Shown here: piece by piece, positions 1 through 8,364 of the stretch
Position numbering within the stretch: the stretch's first letter is position 1
Layout: every line of letters begins with the position of its first letter
Assembly: GCF_000943555.1 (NCBI RefSeq)
Contig: NZ_JTDV01000002.1
Coordinates: 62,001 to 126,000 of the forward strand
DNA from: Neotamlana nanhaiensis
GTDB taxonomy: Bacteria > Bacteroidota > Bacteroidia > Flavobacteriales > Flavobacteriaceae
Direction: 5' to 3'
DNA length: 64,000 bases
Translations under genes and position numbers: made by a program
The notes under the pieces: model-generated
Told to the model about the DNA's origin: nothing
Seen by the model: the letters and a program-made list of their open reading frames with translations, nothing else
Database searches by the model: none

Positions 1-441
1 GTTTACTTTTACAATCTTCTTACCTACTTTTAAAAAAATGTGTGGTTCTTGCTGAATACCAAAATCGGATGAAGCCGTACTTAAATACACTTGTTGGTAA
101 ACTTTATTGATGGTTTTTAAAAAGCGATTAAACGGTATGGGTTTTACCAAATAATCGAGCACATTAAGCTCAAAACTCTTAACGGCATATTCGCGATATG
201 CCGTGGTAATAACTATAGATGGCTTGTAGCTTAAGTTTTCAATAAATGCAAAACCACTTAATTGCGGCATGTTAATATCTAAAAACACAACATCAATTTT
301 TTCTTGTTCAATGAGTCGGTATGCTTTTAACGGATTAGTAAAAGTTCCTGCAATTTCAATATGATCGAAGTTTTTTAAATGTTCTTTAATCACTTCAATC
401 GCAAGGTCTTCGTCGTCAATGATTACGCATTTAATTTTCAT
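1..441 (-). CDS. LytTR-type response regulator, C-terminus beyond window edge
   Basis: Reading from the ATG at 441 on the minus strand gives a receiver domain that stays open to the window edge (147 codons visible). It starts MKIKCVIIDDEDLA, with the acidic pair near residues 9-11, the phospho-acceptor Asp in VVFLDINMP, and the conserved Lys in LDYLVKPIPF. After about residue 120 the sequence enters the linker toward what should be a LytTR DNA-binding domain, which lies outside the window; the family call is inferred from the receiver type and from the LytS-like kinase remnant directly upstream. In intact Bacteroidota loci such pairs control export or surface genes. Because the partner kinase is broken, this regulator is probably an orphan or is phosphorylated by another kinase. 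Confidence 0.85.
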   Translation of the reverse strand, partial: MKIKCVIIDDEDLAIEVIKEHLKNFDHIEIAGTFTNPLKAYRLIEQEKIDVVFLDINMPQLSGFAFIENLSYKPSIVITTAYREYAVKSFELNVLDYLVKPIPFNRFLKTINKVYQQVYLSTASSDFGIQQEPHIFLKVGKKIVKVN

Positions 442-480
442 CGAATAGGTATTTTTAAATACAGGTTGTACATATTATTT

Positions 481-1135
481 TGTGTGATTATTTTAAAAGT
501 ACCGACACGTTTACGTCTTCAATATCGCCAATAATATCCATTTCACAAGCTATACGTTTGTAAAATTGCAAACGCTCTGAATCTACACAAACGTTTATGG
601 AATAATTTCTTGTAAAAAATACTTGACCTTCCAGCTTTTTGCATCGTAAAGCGCATACTGCATAAGGTCTCATAATTTTATAACGAAATGGGAAGCAGGT
701 TCCGATTTTGTATAGTTAAAGCATGCAAATTGTTTAACTTATTGAAGAAAAAATGCGGTTGTATTTGTGTGTGTAAATATTTTAGTTCTGTACTTAATTG
801 CAGTTTGGCTAATTTTTTATTTCTACACTTTTCTAAACCCCAATCGATAACCTACTATTCGCATAACCACAGCAATAATGTGGTTAACTTCCGCAAACTG
901 AACCAAGTTAGATGCTTCCGGCCTTATTTGAAGATAATTTAGCCCAGTACGCCCAAATACCTTATAACCAACATCACAACCAACGTTATTACATAAGTTA
1001 AATACCTACGTTTCAAAATAAGTTTAGGAACAAGATAGTGTATGGCTACCTAAACTACCAAAATATGTAACAAAAACACAACCAAGTTCGATTTTACCGA
1101 ATATTAATAATCGTTAAAATAGCTTCTCGTGCTAG
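481..1135 (-). pseudogene. Decayed LytS-type sensor histidine kinase
   Basis: Minus-strand fragments in shifting frames together resemble a LytS/YehU-family kinase. Near 960-1090 there is a membrane-helix segment reading VAIHYLVPKLILKRRYLTY, typical of the N-terminal membrane region. Near 720-810 comes the His_kinase core, ELKYLHTQIQPHFFFN, with the phospho-accepting His in QPHFFFN. At 488-600 a last fragment reads KRIACEMDIIGDIEDVNVS, which in relatives runs on into the ATP-binding N box; here it stops right after. In-frame stops and frameshifts separate the pieces and the ATP-binding domain is missing. It sits about 40 bp upstream of the LytTR regulator start, as the cognate kinase would. 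The plus-strand ORF across 688-942 is its antisense shadow. Confidence 0.7.
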
Positions 1136-1600
1136 TTTAGTCGATTACAAAGATGTTTGGTAAGGAATAGAAATTGAAGCGAAATCGCATACGGAAGTTA
1201 TTCGTTAATTAACGAAGTAGTCAGTGGCACCTATAAAATCTAGATGAACAATATAGCACATCAATAGATTTTGTAGAAGCACAAAACGCTGTCAACGGCT
1301 ACGCTACCCAAGCGATGTTACTGCCAGCTTTCAATAAAGCTGACAGTAATTAAGAACAGTTAGAACAAACTTTTACCAAAAATGGATTGCCATGGTACTT
1401 GACAGACAATAAGCGTAGAATAAATTTAGAAGAATAAACTCTGTTGACACCAAGCAAAACACAGACAATGTTGTACTCGCTTATGATGAGACATTGTATT
1501 CGCAAATTTTAAACATTTAGTTTTTTAAAACCTAGAATTTTTAGTTAATTAGCTCTTTATAAGCTATCAGAATTTGGTGGTCTGCTTGCTTTAAAAAAAA
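1136..1600 (+). other. Degenerate stretch, probably remains of a coding gene
   Basis: No open frame of useful length exists here. On the plus strand, conceptual translation around 1250-1436 gives protein-like stretches such as FVEAQNAVNGYATQAMLLP and TFTKNGLPWYLTDNKRRIN, separated by stop codons, which suggests a decayed gene. I do not recognise the family. The segment lies between the broken kinase and the broken nagB fragment, so the whole 480-1805 interval looks like a zone of gene loss. Confidence 0.4.
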
Positions 1601-1606
1601 GTATTC

Positions 1607-1800
1607 ATGAAAGTAAATTTTACTGAAGAAAAAAATATCACCTACACAGAGGCTGCAAAGTTTGAATAAACCGTTTTGAGAAAATTCATGACGCTATTTT
1701 CAATGGTTTCATTAAATCGTAAATTATTGTTGCGCAAAAAATTGCAGCATTAATAAGAGAAAAACAAACACAATATGCCGCAATGAAAGCTTTTAAACAA
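1607..1800 (+). pseudogene. Truncated glucosamine-6-phosphate deaminase (nagB) 5' fragment
   Basis: From the ATG at 1607 the reading is MKVNFTEEKNITYTEAAKFE followed by a stop; a second frame then gives FEKIHDAIFNGFIKS, stop, and VAQKIAALIREKQTQ. These pieces resemble the N-terminus of the long Bacteroidota NagB, where an FEKI segment and a VAQEIA..IREKQ helix precede the conserved GLATGSSP loop. The fragment ends before that loop and runs into the start of the hexosaminidase gene. NagB would act in GlcNAc catabolism, matching its neighbour. The identification rests on a short fragment and on context. Confidence 0.5.
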
Positions 1801-1805
1801 TTTTT

Positions 1806-3839
1806 ATGCATAAACTCCTTACCTTTTTTTACCTACTCACGTTATCGTGCTGGTCACAAAACCCAATACAGTCCTCATTAAACTTAATGCCTTGGCCTCA
1901 AGAGGTTCAAGAAAATGAGCAACAATTTACGGTTACCCCAAATTTAACCATTGCCATAAACGGACCATCAGGAATGCGTGTGCCACATACAGCAACATCT
2001 TTTCTAAGGCGTTTAAGCAACCGCAGTGGCGTGTTTATAAATGAGGGTTTTCCGGCGCCTTTTAGCAACGATTCTACGGCAAGCATAACTGTAAATTTTA
2101 AAACCATTGCTGCTTTATCTATTGAAACCGACGAGTCTTATAACCTACAAGTAACTGCCAACGGCATTTCCATAAATGCCACCACCGATGTTGGTGCTAT
2201 TCGCGGTTTAGAAACCTTACTACAATTACTTGAAAACGATGCAACATCGTATTACTTTGTTGGTGTAAACATTACCGATGCGCCTCGTTTTGTATGGCGC
2301 GGATTAATGATTGATGTATCTAGACATTTTCATTCGGTTGACGTTATAAAACGCAATTTGCGTGCTATGGCTTCGGTAAAAATGAATGTGTTTCATTGGC
2401 ATTTAACCGACGATCAAGGTTTTCGGGTAGAAAGTAAAACCTATCCTAAATTGCATACTGTAGCTTCCGATGGCTTGTATTACACCCACGAACAAATAAA
2501 AGACGTGGTTGCTTACGCCAATAAATTAGGTATTCGTGTTATTCCAGAGTTTGATGTTCCAGGGCATGCCACAGCTATTTTAACTGCTTATCCAGAATTG
2601 GGTAGTAAACCCGATGCCTCATACACCATTGAACGTTTTTCGGGTGTGTTCAACCCGACTTTAAATCCTATTATTGAAGACACCTATACTTTTTTAGAAA
2701 ATTTGTTTACTGAAATTGCTCCGCTTTTTCCAGATGCTTATTTTCATATTGGTGGCGATGAAAACGCTGGTAAACATTGGAACGAAAATGAAGCCATTCA
2801 ACAATTTAAAGCCGATAACAACCTTGCTACAAATCATGATTTACAGACTTATTTTAATATTCGATTAGAAAAAATCCTGAACAAATTAGGTAAACATTTA
2901 GTGGGTTGGGACGAAATTATGACACCAAATATGCCAAAAACTGCTGTAATTCATTCTTGGCGCGGAGAAAATGAAGGACTTCAAAAAGGCGGCACTTTAA
3001 TTGAAGCGGCACAAAAAGGTTACAAAACCATACTTTCAAATGGTTTTTATATCGATCGTATGGAATCGGTTATAAAACATTATCAAACCGAACCTATTGG
3101 AACTATTAGCCTTTCGGCGGAAGAAGAAGCTTGTATTTTAGGTGGCGAAGTAACCATGTGGAGCGAACTTGTTACCTCGTTAACCATAGATTCAAGAATT
3201 TGGCCACGAACCGCTGCCATTGCAGAACGTTTATGGTCTAACAAAACCGTTACCGATGTAAATCACATGCTAAAACGTTTACAGGTTATAAACTACAACC
3301 TTGAAGCTGTTGGTATTACACATTTAAGAAACAAAGCTGTGGTTTTAAGAAATTTAACGAACAACCAAAATATTGACGCTTTAAAAACCCTTACCAACAT
3401 TTGCGAACCTTTAAAAATTTATAGCAGAAACGAAGGTGGCACCGAATACAAAACCTATTCGCCATTTACTTTATTTGCCGATGCTTGTACCGCAGATGCT
3501 ATGGATGCATTGCAATTTAATCATTTGGTAAAACACTTTTTAGCAGACAAAAATGAAGCGACTTCAGCAGAGATTAAAATACTTTTAACGCGTTGGGCAG
3601 ACCAATATGAATTATTTTCAAAGCTTGAAAAAAATCCGAAGTTAACGCCTTTAGAACCTTTATCATTAAATTTATCTCAGGTTAGCGCAACATTGTTAAA
3701 CTTACTTAATGGTAAAAAAGTACCGAAGAAAACATTAAAGGAATGCAAAAAGCAAATCACACTTTTGAAACAACCTTTCGCAGATACCGAATTGATGATT
3801 GTTAACAATTTAGAATTGCTGTTTGAAGCTTTAAAATAA
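1806..3839 (+). CDS. Beta-N-acetylhexosaminidase, glycoside hydrolase family 20
   Basis: A 677-residue exported hydrolase that removes terminal N-acetylhexosamine from chitin oligomers or glycans. A signal peptide (MHKLLTFFYLLTLSCWSQ) is followed by the GH20b N-terminal domain (about 25-150) and the GH20 TIM barrel (about 155-490). The barrel carries MNVFHWHLTDDQGFRVESK and the catalytic Asp-Glu pair D318-E319 in HIGGDENAG; the Asp orients the substrate acetamido group and the Glu is the general acid. About 180 further residues form a helical C-terminal extension. It lies directly behind a broken nagB fragment, suggesting a former amino-sugar cluster. The start is the first ATG that gives a complete signal peptide. 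Confidence 0.93.
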   Translation: MHKLLTFFYLLTLSCWSQNPIQSSLNLMPWPQEVQENEQQFTVTPNLTIAINGPSGMRVPHTATSFLRRLSNRSGVFINEGFPAPFSNDSTASITVNFKTIAALSIETDESYNLQVTANGISINATTDVGAIRGLETLLQLLENDATSYYFVGVNITDAPRFVWRGLMIDVSRHFHSVDVIKRNLRAMASVKMNVFHWHLTDDQGFRVESKTYPKLHTVASDGLYYTHEQIKDVVAYANKLGIRVIPEFDVPGHATAILTAYPELGSKPDASYTIERFSGVFNPTLNPIIEDTYTFLENLFTEIAPLFPDAYFHIGGDENAGKHWNENEAIQQFKADNNLATNHDLQTYFNIRLEKILNKLGKHLVGWDEIMTPNMPKTAVIHSWRGENEGLQKGGTLIEAAQKGYKTILSNGFYIDRMESVIKHYQTEPIGTISLSAEEEACILGGEVTMWSELVTSLTIDSRIWPRTAAIAERLWSNKTVTDVNHMLKRLQVINYNLEAVGITHLRNKAVVLRNLTNNQNIDALKTLTNICEPLKIYSRNEGGTEYKTYSPFTLFADACTADAMDALQFNHLVKHFLADKNEATSAEIKILLTRWADQYELFSKLEKNPKLTPLEPLSLNLSQVSATLLNLLNGKKVPKKTLKECKKQITLLKQPFADTELMIVNNLELLFEALK

Positions 3840-3887
3840 ATTAAAACATTGTGGCAAGAAGAATCACGATTTTAAAAAATGGTATGG

Positions 3888-3911
3888 CACTTCGACTGCG
3901 CTCAGTATGAC
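3888..3911. repeat. Short dispersed intergenic repeat (GCGCAGTCGA type)
   Basis: The 24 bases between the hexosaminidase and the DUF3157 gene, read on the minus strand, contain GAGCGCAGTCGAAGTG. A near-identical core (CGAGCGCAGTCGAGATG) recurs inside the dehydrogenase gene at 47476-47497. From memory this is a common repeat class in Bacteroidota genomes; copy number cannot be judged from one window. Confidence 0.55.
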
Positions 3912-3914
3912 TTT

Positions 3915-4358
3915 CTAAAACAATTTACCAGCTTCAATAACATTTAAACCAACACGTTTGTACTTTACAGATTTTCCGTTAGCACAAAAAACGTAAACCG
4001 CTTTACTTTTTTGCTCCGATACCGATATTAAAACAACATCGTTTACGGTGCAATTATGGTCTTTTGCAACTTTTTCTTTAACATGATTCATCGTGGCGCG
4101 TCCTTTTTTAAGCTGCGATTGTATTTTTTTGTTGAGTTTAGGTTCTTCAAAATCGGCACCGAGGTTACAACCAGCATCTTTAGCTTCAGTTAAAGTTGCT
4201 ACTTGTTGGTTATTCTCTGTTGGCATATCGATATATTCCCAAGTAAAATCGGCTTTTAGTAAAACACGACGGCCATCTTCGGTTTTTACAATGTAATTGT
4301 TTTGCGAAAAGCTAAAAAATGACACCAAAAATACGGCTAGGAATAGGAGGTTTTTCAT
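3915..4358 (-). CDS. Secreted DUF3157-like protein
   Basis: A 147-residue protein with an N-terminal signal peptide (MKNLLFLAVFLVSFFSFSQ). The segment after cleavage, YIVKTEDGRRVLLKADFTWEYI, matches the family pattern in which a DGR..LL..D.TWEY motif follows the signal. The rest is a basic region rich in Lys and ends in VYVFCANGKSVKYKRVG; two Cys (C84 region and C125 region) could form a disulfide. The biochemical role of the family is unknown. It stands alone between the hexosaminidase and the DUF2007 gene, with opposite orientation to both. Confidence 0.6.
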   Translation of the reverse strand: MKNLLFLAVFLVSFFSFSQNNYIVKTEDGRRVLLKADFTWEYIDMPTENNQQVATLTEAKDAGCNLGADFEEPKLNKKIQSQLKKGRATMNHVKEKVAKDHNCTVNDVVLISVSEQKSKAVYVFCANGKSVKYKRVGLNVIEAGKLF

Positions 4359-4490
4359 ATCAGTTAAATTAAAAACATGGTTAAAGATATGAATTTATTA
4401 TTCTAGGTACTCAAAAACAACTCTCGTAATCTGAATAGGTTCATTAAGTTATCTTTTTATCAGAATTTTTTTATTAAATTTGATACTAAC

Positions 4491-4919
4491 ATGAGTGAGA
4501 CGTTTAAAACCATAGCACGATTTCAATATTCAACCGAAGCTCAAATCATAAAAGGTCGGTTGGAAGCAGATGGTATAAACGTGTTTTTATGCGATAATAT
4601 TACTATCGATACCGATCCTTTGGTTAGTAATGCTATTGGTGGTGTAAAACTTAAAGTTTTGTCATCTCAAGTAGAAGAAGCCCAACAGATTTTAAGCTCT
4701 ATAAAAAAATATTCTACCGACGATGAAGGCAATAACATGAATTGCCCAAGTTGTAAAGGAGAAAAAATAGTATTGATTTCTACTATAAAGGACTTAAAAT
4801 CGCTTTTCGCTTTTATTTTTGCACTTATAGGTAATTTGTTTGTAACAGTTTTGCCCGTGTACACGAAACATAAGTTTAAATGCGAAGATTGTAATTACGA
4901 GTTCGACACTTCTGCATAG
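4491..4919 (+). CDS. DUF2007 domain protein with C-terminal zinc ribbon
   Basis: A 142-residue protein. Residues 1-72 (TIARFQYSTEAQIIKGRLEA to QVEEAQQIL) fit DUF2007, a small fold thought to have a signalling or regulatory role. Residues 80-142 contain CPSC and CEDC, a split zinc ribbon whose two halves flank a hydrophobic segment (LFAFIFALIGNLFVTVLPV) that could be membrane inserted. The last 25 bases overlap the 3' end of the convergent MocR gene. No function can be assigned beyond this. Confidence 0.75.
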   Translation: MSETFKTIARFQYSTEAQIIKGRLEADGINVFLCDNITIDTDPLVSNAIGGVKLKVLSSQVEEAQQILSSIKKYSTDDEGNNMNCPSCKGEKIVLISTIKDLKSLFAFIFALIGNLFVTVLPVYTKHKFKCEDCNYEFDTSA

Positions 4920-6391
4920 GCTTCCTTCAACTTTTTCACTACAATTTCAATTTCAGTGTCATTTAAATGTCCGAAACCAAACCTAATGGCGCAGTTATTT
5001 TGGTCTTGGTATAAAATGGTTTTTGGTAAAAACAAATCGTATGTATTGGCAGCTTCAGCAAGTTTAACTAACGAAATTTTAGTTTTAAACTCTAGCCAAA
5101 TGGCTAATCCGCCACTGGGTATTTTATAGGTTACAATATTATTTAAATGTATATCCAATTGCTTACACAACCAATCGCGACGTTGTTTATAGGTAACCAC
5201 ATTCTTTTTTAAAAGGCGGTAAATTTCACCTTCGTAAATTAATTCAGAAAGCATTTGTTCTTGAATTAAATCGCCTTGTTCATCGAGGAGCTGTAAATAG
5301 TTTTTGGCTTCGGAAATTAAATTTTCGGGCGCCACCACAAACCCGGTTTGAAAGCTAGGAAACAACGATTGCCCCAACTTGCCCAAATAAATGACCATTC
5401 CATTAGCATCGGCACTGGCCATAGGTTGCATAGACGAACCATCGAACTGAAAATCGTAATCATAGTCATCTTCAATAATCGCAAAACCATAGGCTTTTGC
5501 CAATTGTAGCAACTGCAAACGGCGTTCGGCACTTAAAGAAACCGTAGTTGGGTAATCTCTATTCGCGCATATGTACACACACCTAATGCGGTTTTTTACA
5601 AAATGTGTTTTAATGTAATTAATATCGAGTCCGTTATTATCAACAGGAACGGTTCTAATAGTCGCACCAGCTTGTTGAAAAATCATGTTTGCCGAATAAT
5701 TACTAAGTTGCCCAACCAACACCACATCATTAGGTTTTATAAGCAATTGCGATACAATGTACAAGCTCATTTCGGTACTTCGCGTGCTTACAATATTGTT
5801 GGACTTTATATGAAAACCACGCGTTGTATTTAAAAAATTGCATAGTTGGGTTTGAAACAAGCCATACGACGATTCGTTAGTTGTATTCCATTTACTTACC
5901 AAATTGTTTCGCTTCATGGCAGCGCTATACCAACGTGAAAATTGATGTACCGGATGCAAACGTAAATCGGGTTTACCATCGTTAATACTATAGTTTGCTT
6001 CCGAAGTTTGTGCGGTTGGCGATAAATGAAACGATTTTTGAAACGGAAAGCCCGTAGTTTTTGAATATTGATAAGCCTCATTGATAGCTTGCGCTGAAGC
6101 CTTAATTTTTGTAGTATTTGCTTCAGGAAATAACACAAAAGTACCTTTGTTTGCTTGAATTTCTACCCAACCTTGCGACGCTAATTCGTCGTAAATGGCA
6201 ACGGCAGTGTTTCGGTGTACTTTTAATAACTGACTTAAAACACGGGTTCCTGGTAATTTATTTCCTTTTGATAAATACCCGCGCTGAATGGCATTTATAA
6301 TTTGCTGTGCTACTTGAATGTAAACAGGTTGCGCCACCGATTTATCGTAAGTAATGAGTTGTTTTAAAAGTTGTTCAACCGGACTATTCAT
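4895..6391 (-). CDS. MocR/PdxR-like regulator lacking the PLP-binding lysine
   Basis: A 498-residue protein with an N-terminal GntR-type winged helix (about 18-85) and a fold-type I aminotransferase domain (about 125-490). Conserved elements include EDDYDYDF (Asp that pairs with the PLP pyridine nitrogen), PTTVSLSAERR and the C-terminal substrate-carboxylate Arg in IRFGFG. The lysine loop normally reads GSF(S/T)K..xPS.R.GY. Here it reads YLGKLGQSLFPSFQTG: the lysine position is Q341 and the following Arg is also Gln; the only nearby Lys is K338, three residues earlier. So the domain may bind PLP or another ligand non-covalently, or none. It is divergent from the TonB receptor gene across 71 bp with a palindrome, suggesting it controls that receptor. 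Confidence 0.88.
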   Translation of the reverse strand: MNSPVEQLLKQLITYDKSVAQPVYIQVAQQIINAIQRGYLSKGNKLPGTRVLSQLLKVHRNTAVAIYDELASQGWVEIQANKGTFVLFPEANTTKIKASAQAINEAYQYSKTTGFPFQKSFHLSPTAQTSEANYSINDGKPDLRLHPVHQFSRWYSAAMKRNNLVSKWNTTNESSYGLFQTQLCNFLNTTRGFHIKSNNIVSTRSTEMSLYIVSQLLIKPNDVVLVGQLSNYSANMIFQQAGATIRTVPVDNNGLDINYIKTHFVKNRIRCVYICANRDYPTTVSLSAERRLQLLQLAKAYGFAIIEDDYDYDFQFDGSSMQPMASADANGMVIYLGKLGQSLFPSFQTGFVVAPENLISEAKNYLQLLDEQGDLIQEQMLSELIYEGEIYRLLKKNVVTYKQRRDWLCKQLDIHLNNIVTYKIPSGGLAIWLEFKTKISLVKLAEAANTYDLFLPKTILYQDQNNCAIRFGFGHLNDTEIEIVVKKLKEAYAEVSNS

Positions 6392-6403
6392 GGTTTTTAA
6401 ACT

Positions 6404-6421
6404 GGACTATCATAATCGTCC
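6404..6421. promoter_or_regulatory. Candidate MocR operator in divergent promoter region
   Basis: The 18 bp GGACTATCATAATCGTCC match their own reverse complement at 14 of 18 positions, with perfect GGAC/GTCC ends. It lies in the 71-bp gap between the MocR-like gene and the TonB receptor. A possible minus-7 box, GATTTTTG (one mismatch to TAnnTTTG), follows at 6432-6439 on the receptor side. Binding is an inference. Confidence 0.4.
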
Positions 6422-6462
6422 GGAAAGTTACGATTTTTGCGTCATCAAAATGAAATCAACTA

Positions 6463-8289
6463 ATGAAAAATAAAATTACTGCATTTGCAGCTTTTGCTTC
6501 AGCAATTTTAGGCTTACAGGCACAAGAACAAACCACTAAAATCGACTCGCTTCAAGAAGTGGTGGTCACCTCATCGCGAATAGATCTTCCTTTTAAGGAA
6601 AACTCTAGAACCATAACTATTATTTCTTCCGAAGACATTAAAAAAAGCGCCGCGACAAACTTTGCCGATGTGCTACAGCAGTTTGCTGGCGTTGATATTC
6701 GTCGTCGTGGTACTGCGGGTAGTCAAGCCGATTTATACATTCGCGGTGGTAATTTCGATCAAACTTTATTACTTATTGATGGTGTAAAAATGGACGACGC
6801 ACAAACTGGTCACCATACCATGAATGCTGCTTTACCGCTTGAAGTTATTGAGCGTATCGAAATTATAAAAGGTCCTGCAGCGCGTGTTTTTGGACAAAAT
6901 GCATTTAATGGTGCCATAAATATTGTTACTAAAAAAGACTTAAAAAATACGGTTTCAGTTAAACTAGAAACAGGCTCGTTTGGGCAACTTAATGCTGGTG
7001 TAACGGTTGGTACAGAATTAAAAAACTCGTCGCATATTGTACATGTCGATAAATTATCGTCGGCAGGATACCGCCATAACACCGATTACGATAACAGCAA
7101 TTACTTTGTAAAATCGGTCTTTAATAAAAACGGACAAGCCATTGAAATGACCACTACCTTCCAAGAGCGTAAATTTGGTGCTAATGGATTTTATGCACGC
7201 GCTAGTGCTACCGAGCAATATGAAGAAACTCAAAACAGTTTGTTGGCGTTTGCAACCACTTTTAAAAACGAAAAATTAACGTTTACACCACGTGTATATT
7301 GGAAACGTAACCAAGATGAATATGTGTATTTACGTAACGACCCAACCGTCTACAGAAACTTGCACATTACAAACAAAATAGGCGCTGAGGTTAACGCTTC
7401 GTTACAATCTAATTTGGGTGTTACTGGTTTTGGTGTAGATGTGGCTAAGGTTTACATTACCAGTAATAATTTAGGAAACCATAACCGATTAATGACAACC
7501 GCATTTCTAGAACACCGTTTTAGTGCATTTAATGATGTTTTAGATATTACACCAGGTGTTGCCGTTACTTATTTCTCGGATTTCGATTTTTATGCTTTTC
7601 CAGGTTTAGATGTAGGAGCAAAAATTACCGATAATTTAAAAGCCTACGGAAACATTGGGTACACCTACCGCATACCAACGTATACCGATTTGTATTATAA
7701 TGATAGTAGTACCGTTGGAAACCCTGATTTAGAGGTTGAAGAAGCTTTTTCACAAGAAATTGGTTTAAAATACTTTTCAGCAAGATTTACAGGATCGGTT
7801 GCTGTTTATAATCGTGATGCTAAAAACTTAATCGATTTTATTCGCCCTAGTACAGATACCGAAGTGTTTACCGCAACCAATATTGCCGTGGTAAATACCA
7901 AAGGTATTGAAACCAATGTGGCTTATAATTTCAACCTTAATGGCTACAAACAAACATTGGCTTTAGGTTACAACTTTTTAGAAGATAATATTTTAGACCA
8001 AAACGAGGAACTTTCGCGTTACTCGCTAAATACGTTAAAACACCACTTTACCACTAGACTAAGCACACAATTATTTAAGAATGTAAGTCAGAACATTGTT
8101 TACAAACATGCTGAGCGTACCACAGGCAGCAGTTATAATGTTTGGGATGCTTCGATTGCTTTAAGCTTAAAAAGTTTAGAGTTTAGCTTAACCGCAAACA
8201 ACATTTTTAATGCCGACTACATCGAGGCTGGATTTGTACCCATGCCACCAGGTAATGTGTTATTTGGAATGCGATACAGTTTTAAATAA
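6463..8289 (+). CDS. TonB-dependent outer-membrane receptor (BtuB-like size)
   Basis: A 608-residue receptor with a signal peptide, a TonB-box-like segment near DSLQEVVVTSSR, a plug domain (about 35-155, including DLYIRGGNFDQTLLLIDGV and IEIIKGPAARVFGQNAFNG) and a beta-barrel that ends in aromatic YSFK. It lacks the CarboxypepD_reg domain and the length of SusC proteins, so a small substrate such as a vitamin, heme or metal chelate is more likely than a glycan. The divergent MocR-like regulator hints at a vitamin or amine ligand; hemD lies beyond the terminator but on the other strand. The substrate is not determinable from sequence. Confidence 0.88.
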   Translation: MKNKITAFAAFASAILGLQAQEQTTKIDSLQEVVVTSSRIDLPFKENSRTITIISSEDIKKSAATNFADVLQQFAGVDIRRRGTAGSQADLYIRGGNFDQTLLLIDGVKMDDAQTGHHTMNAALPLEVIERIEIIKGPAARVFGQNAFNGAINIVTKKDLKNTVSVKLETGSFGQLNAGVTVGTELKNSSHIVHVDKLSSAGYRHNTDYDNSNYFVKSVFNKNGQAIEMTTTFQERKFGANGFYARASATEQYEETQNSLLAFATTFKNEKLTFTPRVYWKRNQDEYVYLRNDPTVYRNLHITNKIGAEVNASLQSNLGVTGFGVDVAKVYITSNNLGNHNRLMTTAFLEHRFSAFNDVLDITPGVAVTYFSDFDFYAFPGLDVGAKITDNLKAYGNIGYTYRIPTYTDLYYNDSSTVGNPDLEVEEAFSQEIGLKYFSARFTGSVAVYNRDAKNLIDFIRPSTDTEVFTATNIAVVNTKGIETNVAYNFNLNGYKQTLALGYNFLEDNILDQNEELSRYSLNTLKHHFTTRLSTQLFKNVSQNIVYKHAERTTGSSYNVWDASIALSLKSLEFSLTANNIFNADYIEAGFVPMPPGNVLFGMRYSFK

Positions 8290-8307
8290 TTTAATTGCAC
8301 TAAAAAC

Positions 8308-8345
8308 AAAAAGAGGTCGTCTAATTTCTTAGACGACCTCTTTTT
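8308..8345. terminator. Bidirectional rho-independent terminator
   Basis: A perfect 17-bp stem (arms 8308-8324 and 8329-8345, core AGAGGTCGTCTAA) with a TTTC loop and A/T tracts on both sides. It can end the TonB receptor transcript on the plus strand and the hemD transcript on the minus strand. Confidence 0.9.
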
Positions 8346-8364
8346 AATTATTTCATAAAACACC

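Noticed and set aside
688-942. 84-residue plus-strand ORF
   Set aside because: It is antisense to the LytS-type kinase remnant whose minus-strand reading contains the QPHFFFN box.
6392-6462. Cobalamin or other riboswitch before the TonB receptor
   Set aside because: Only 71 bp separate the divergent genes, too short for a known riboswitch, and no B12-box-like sequence was seen.
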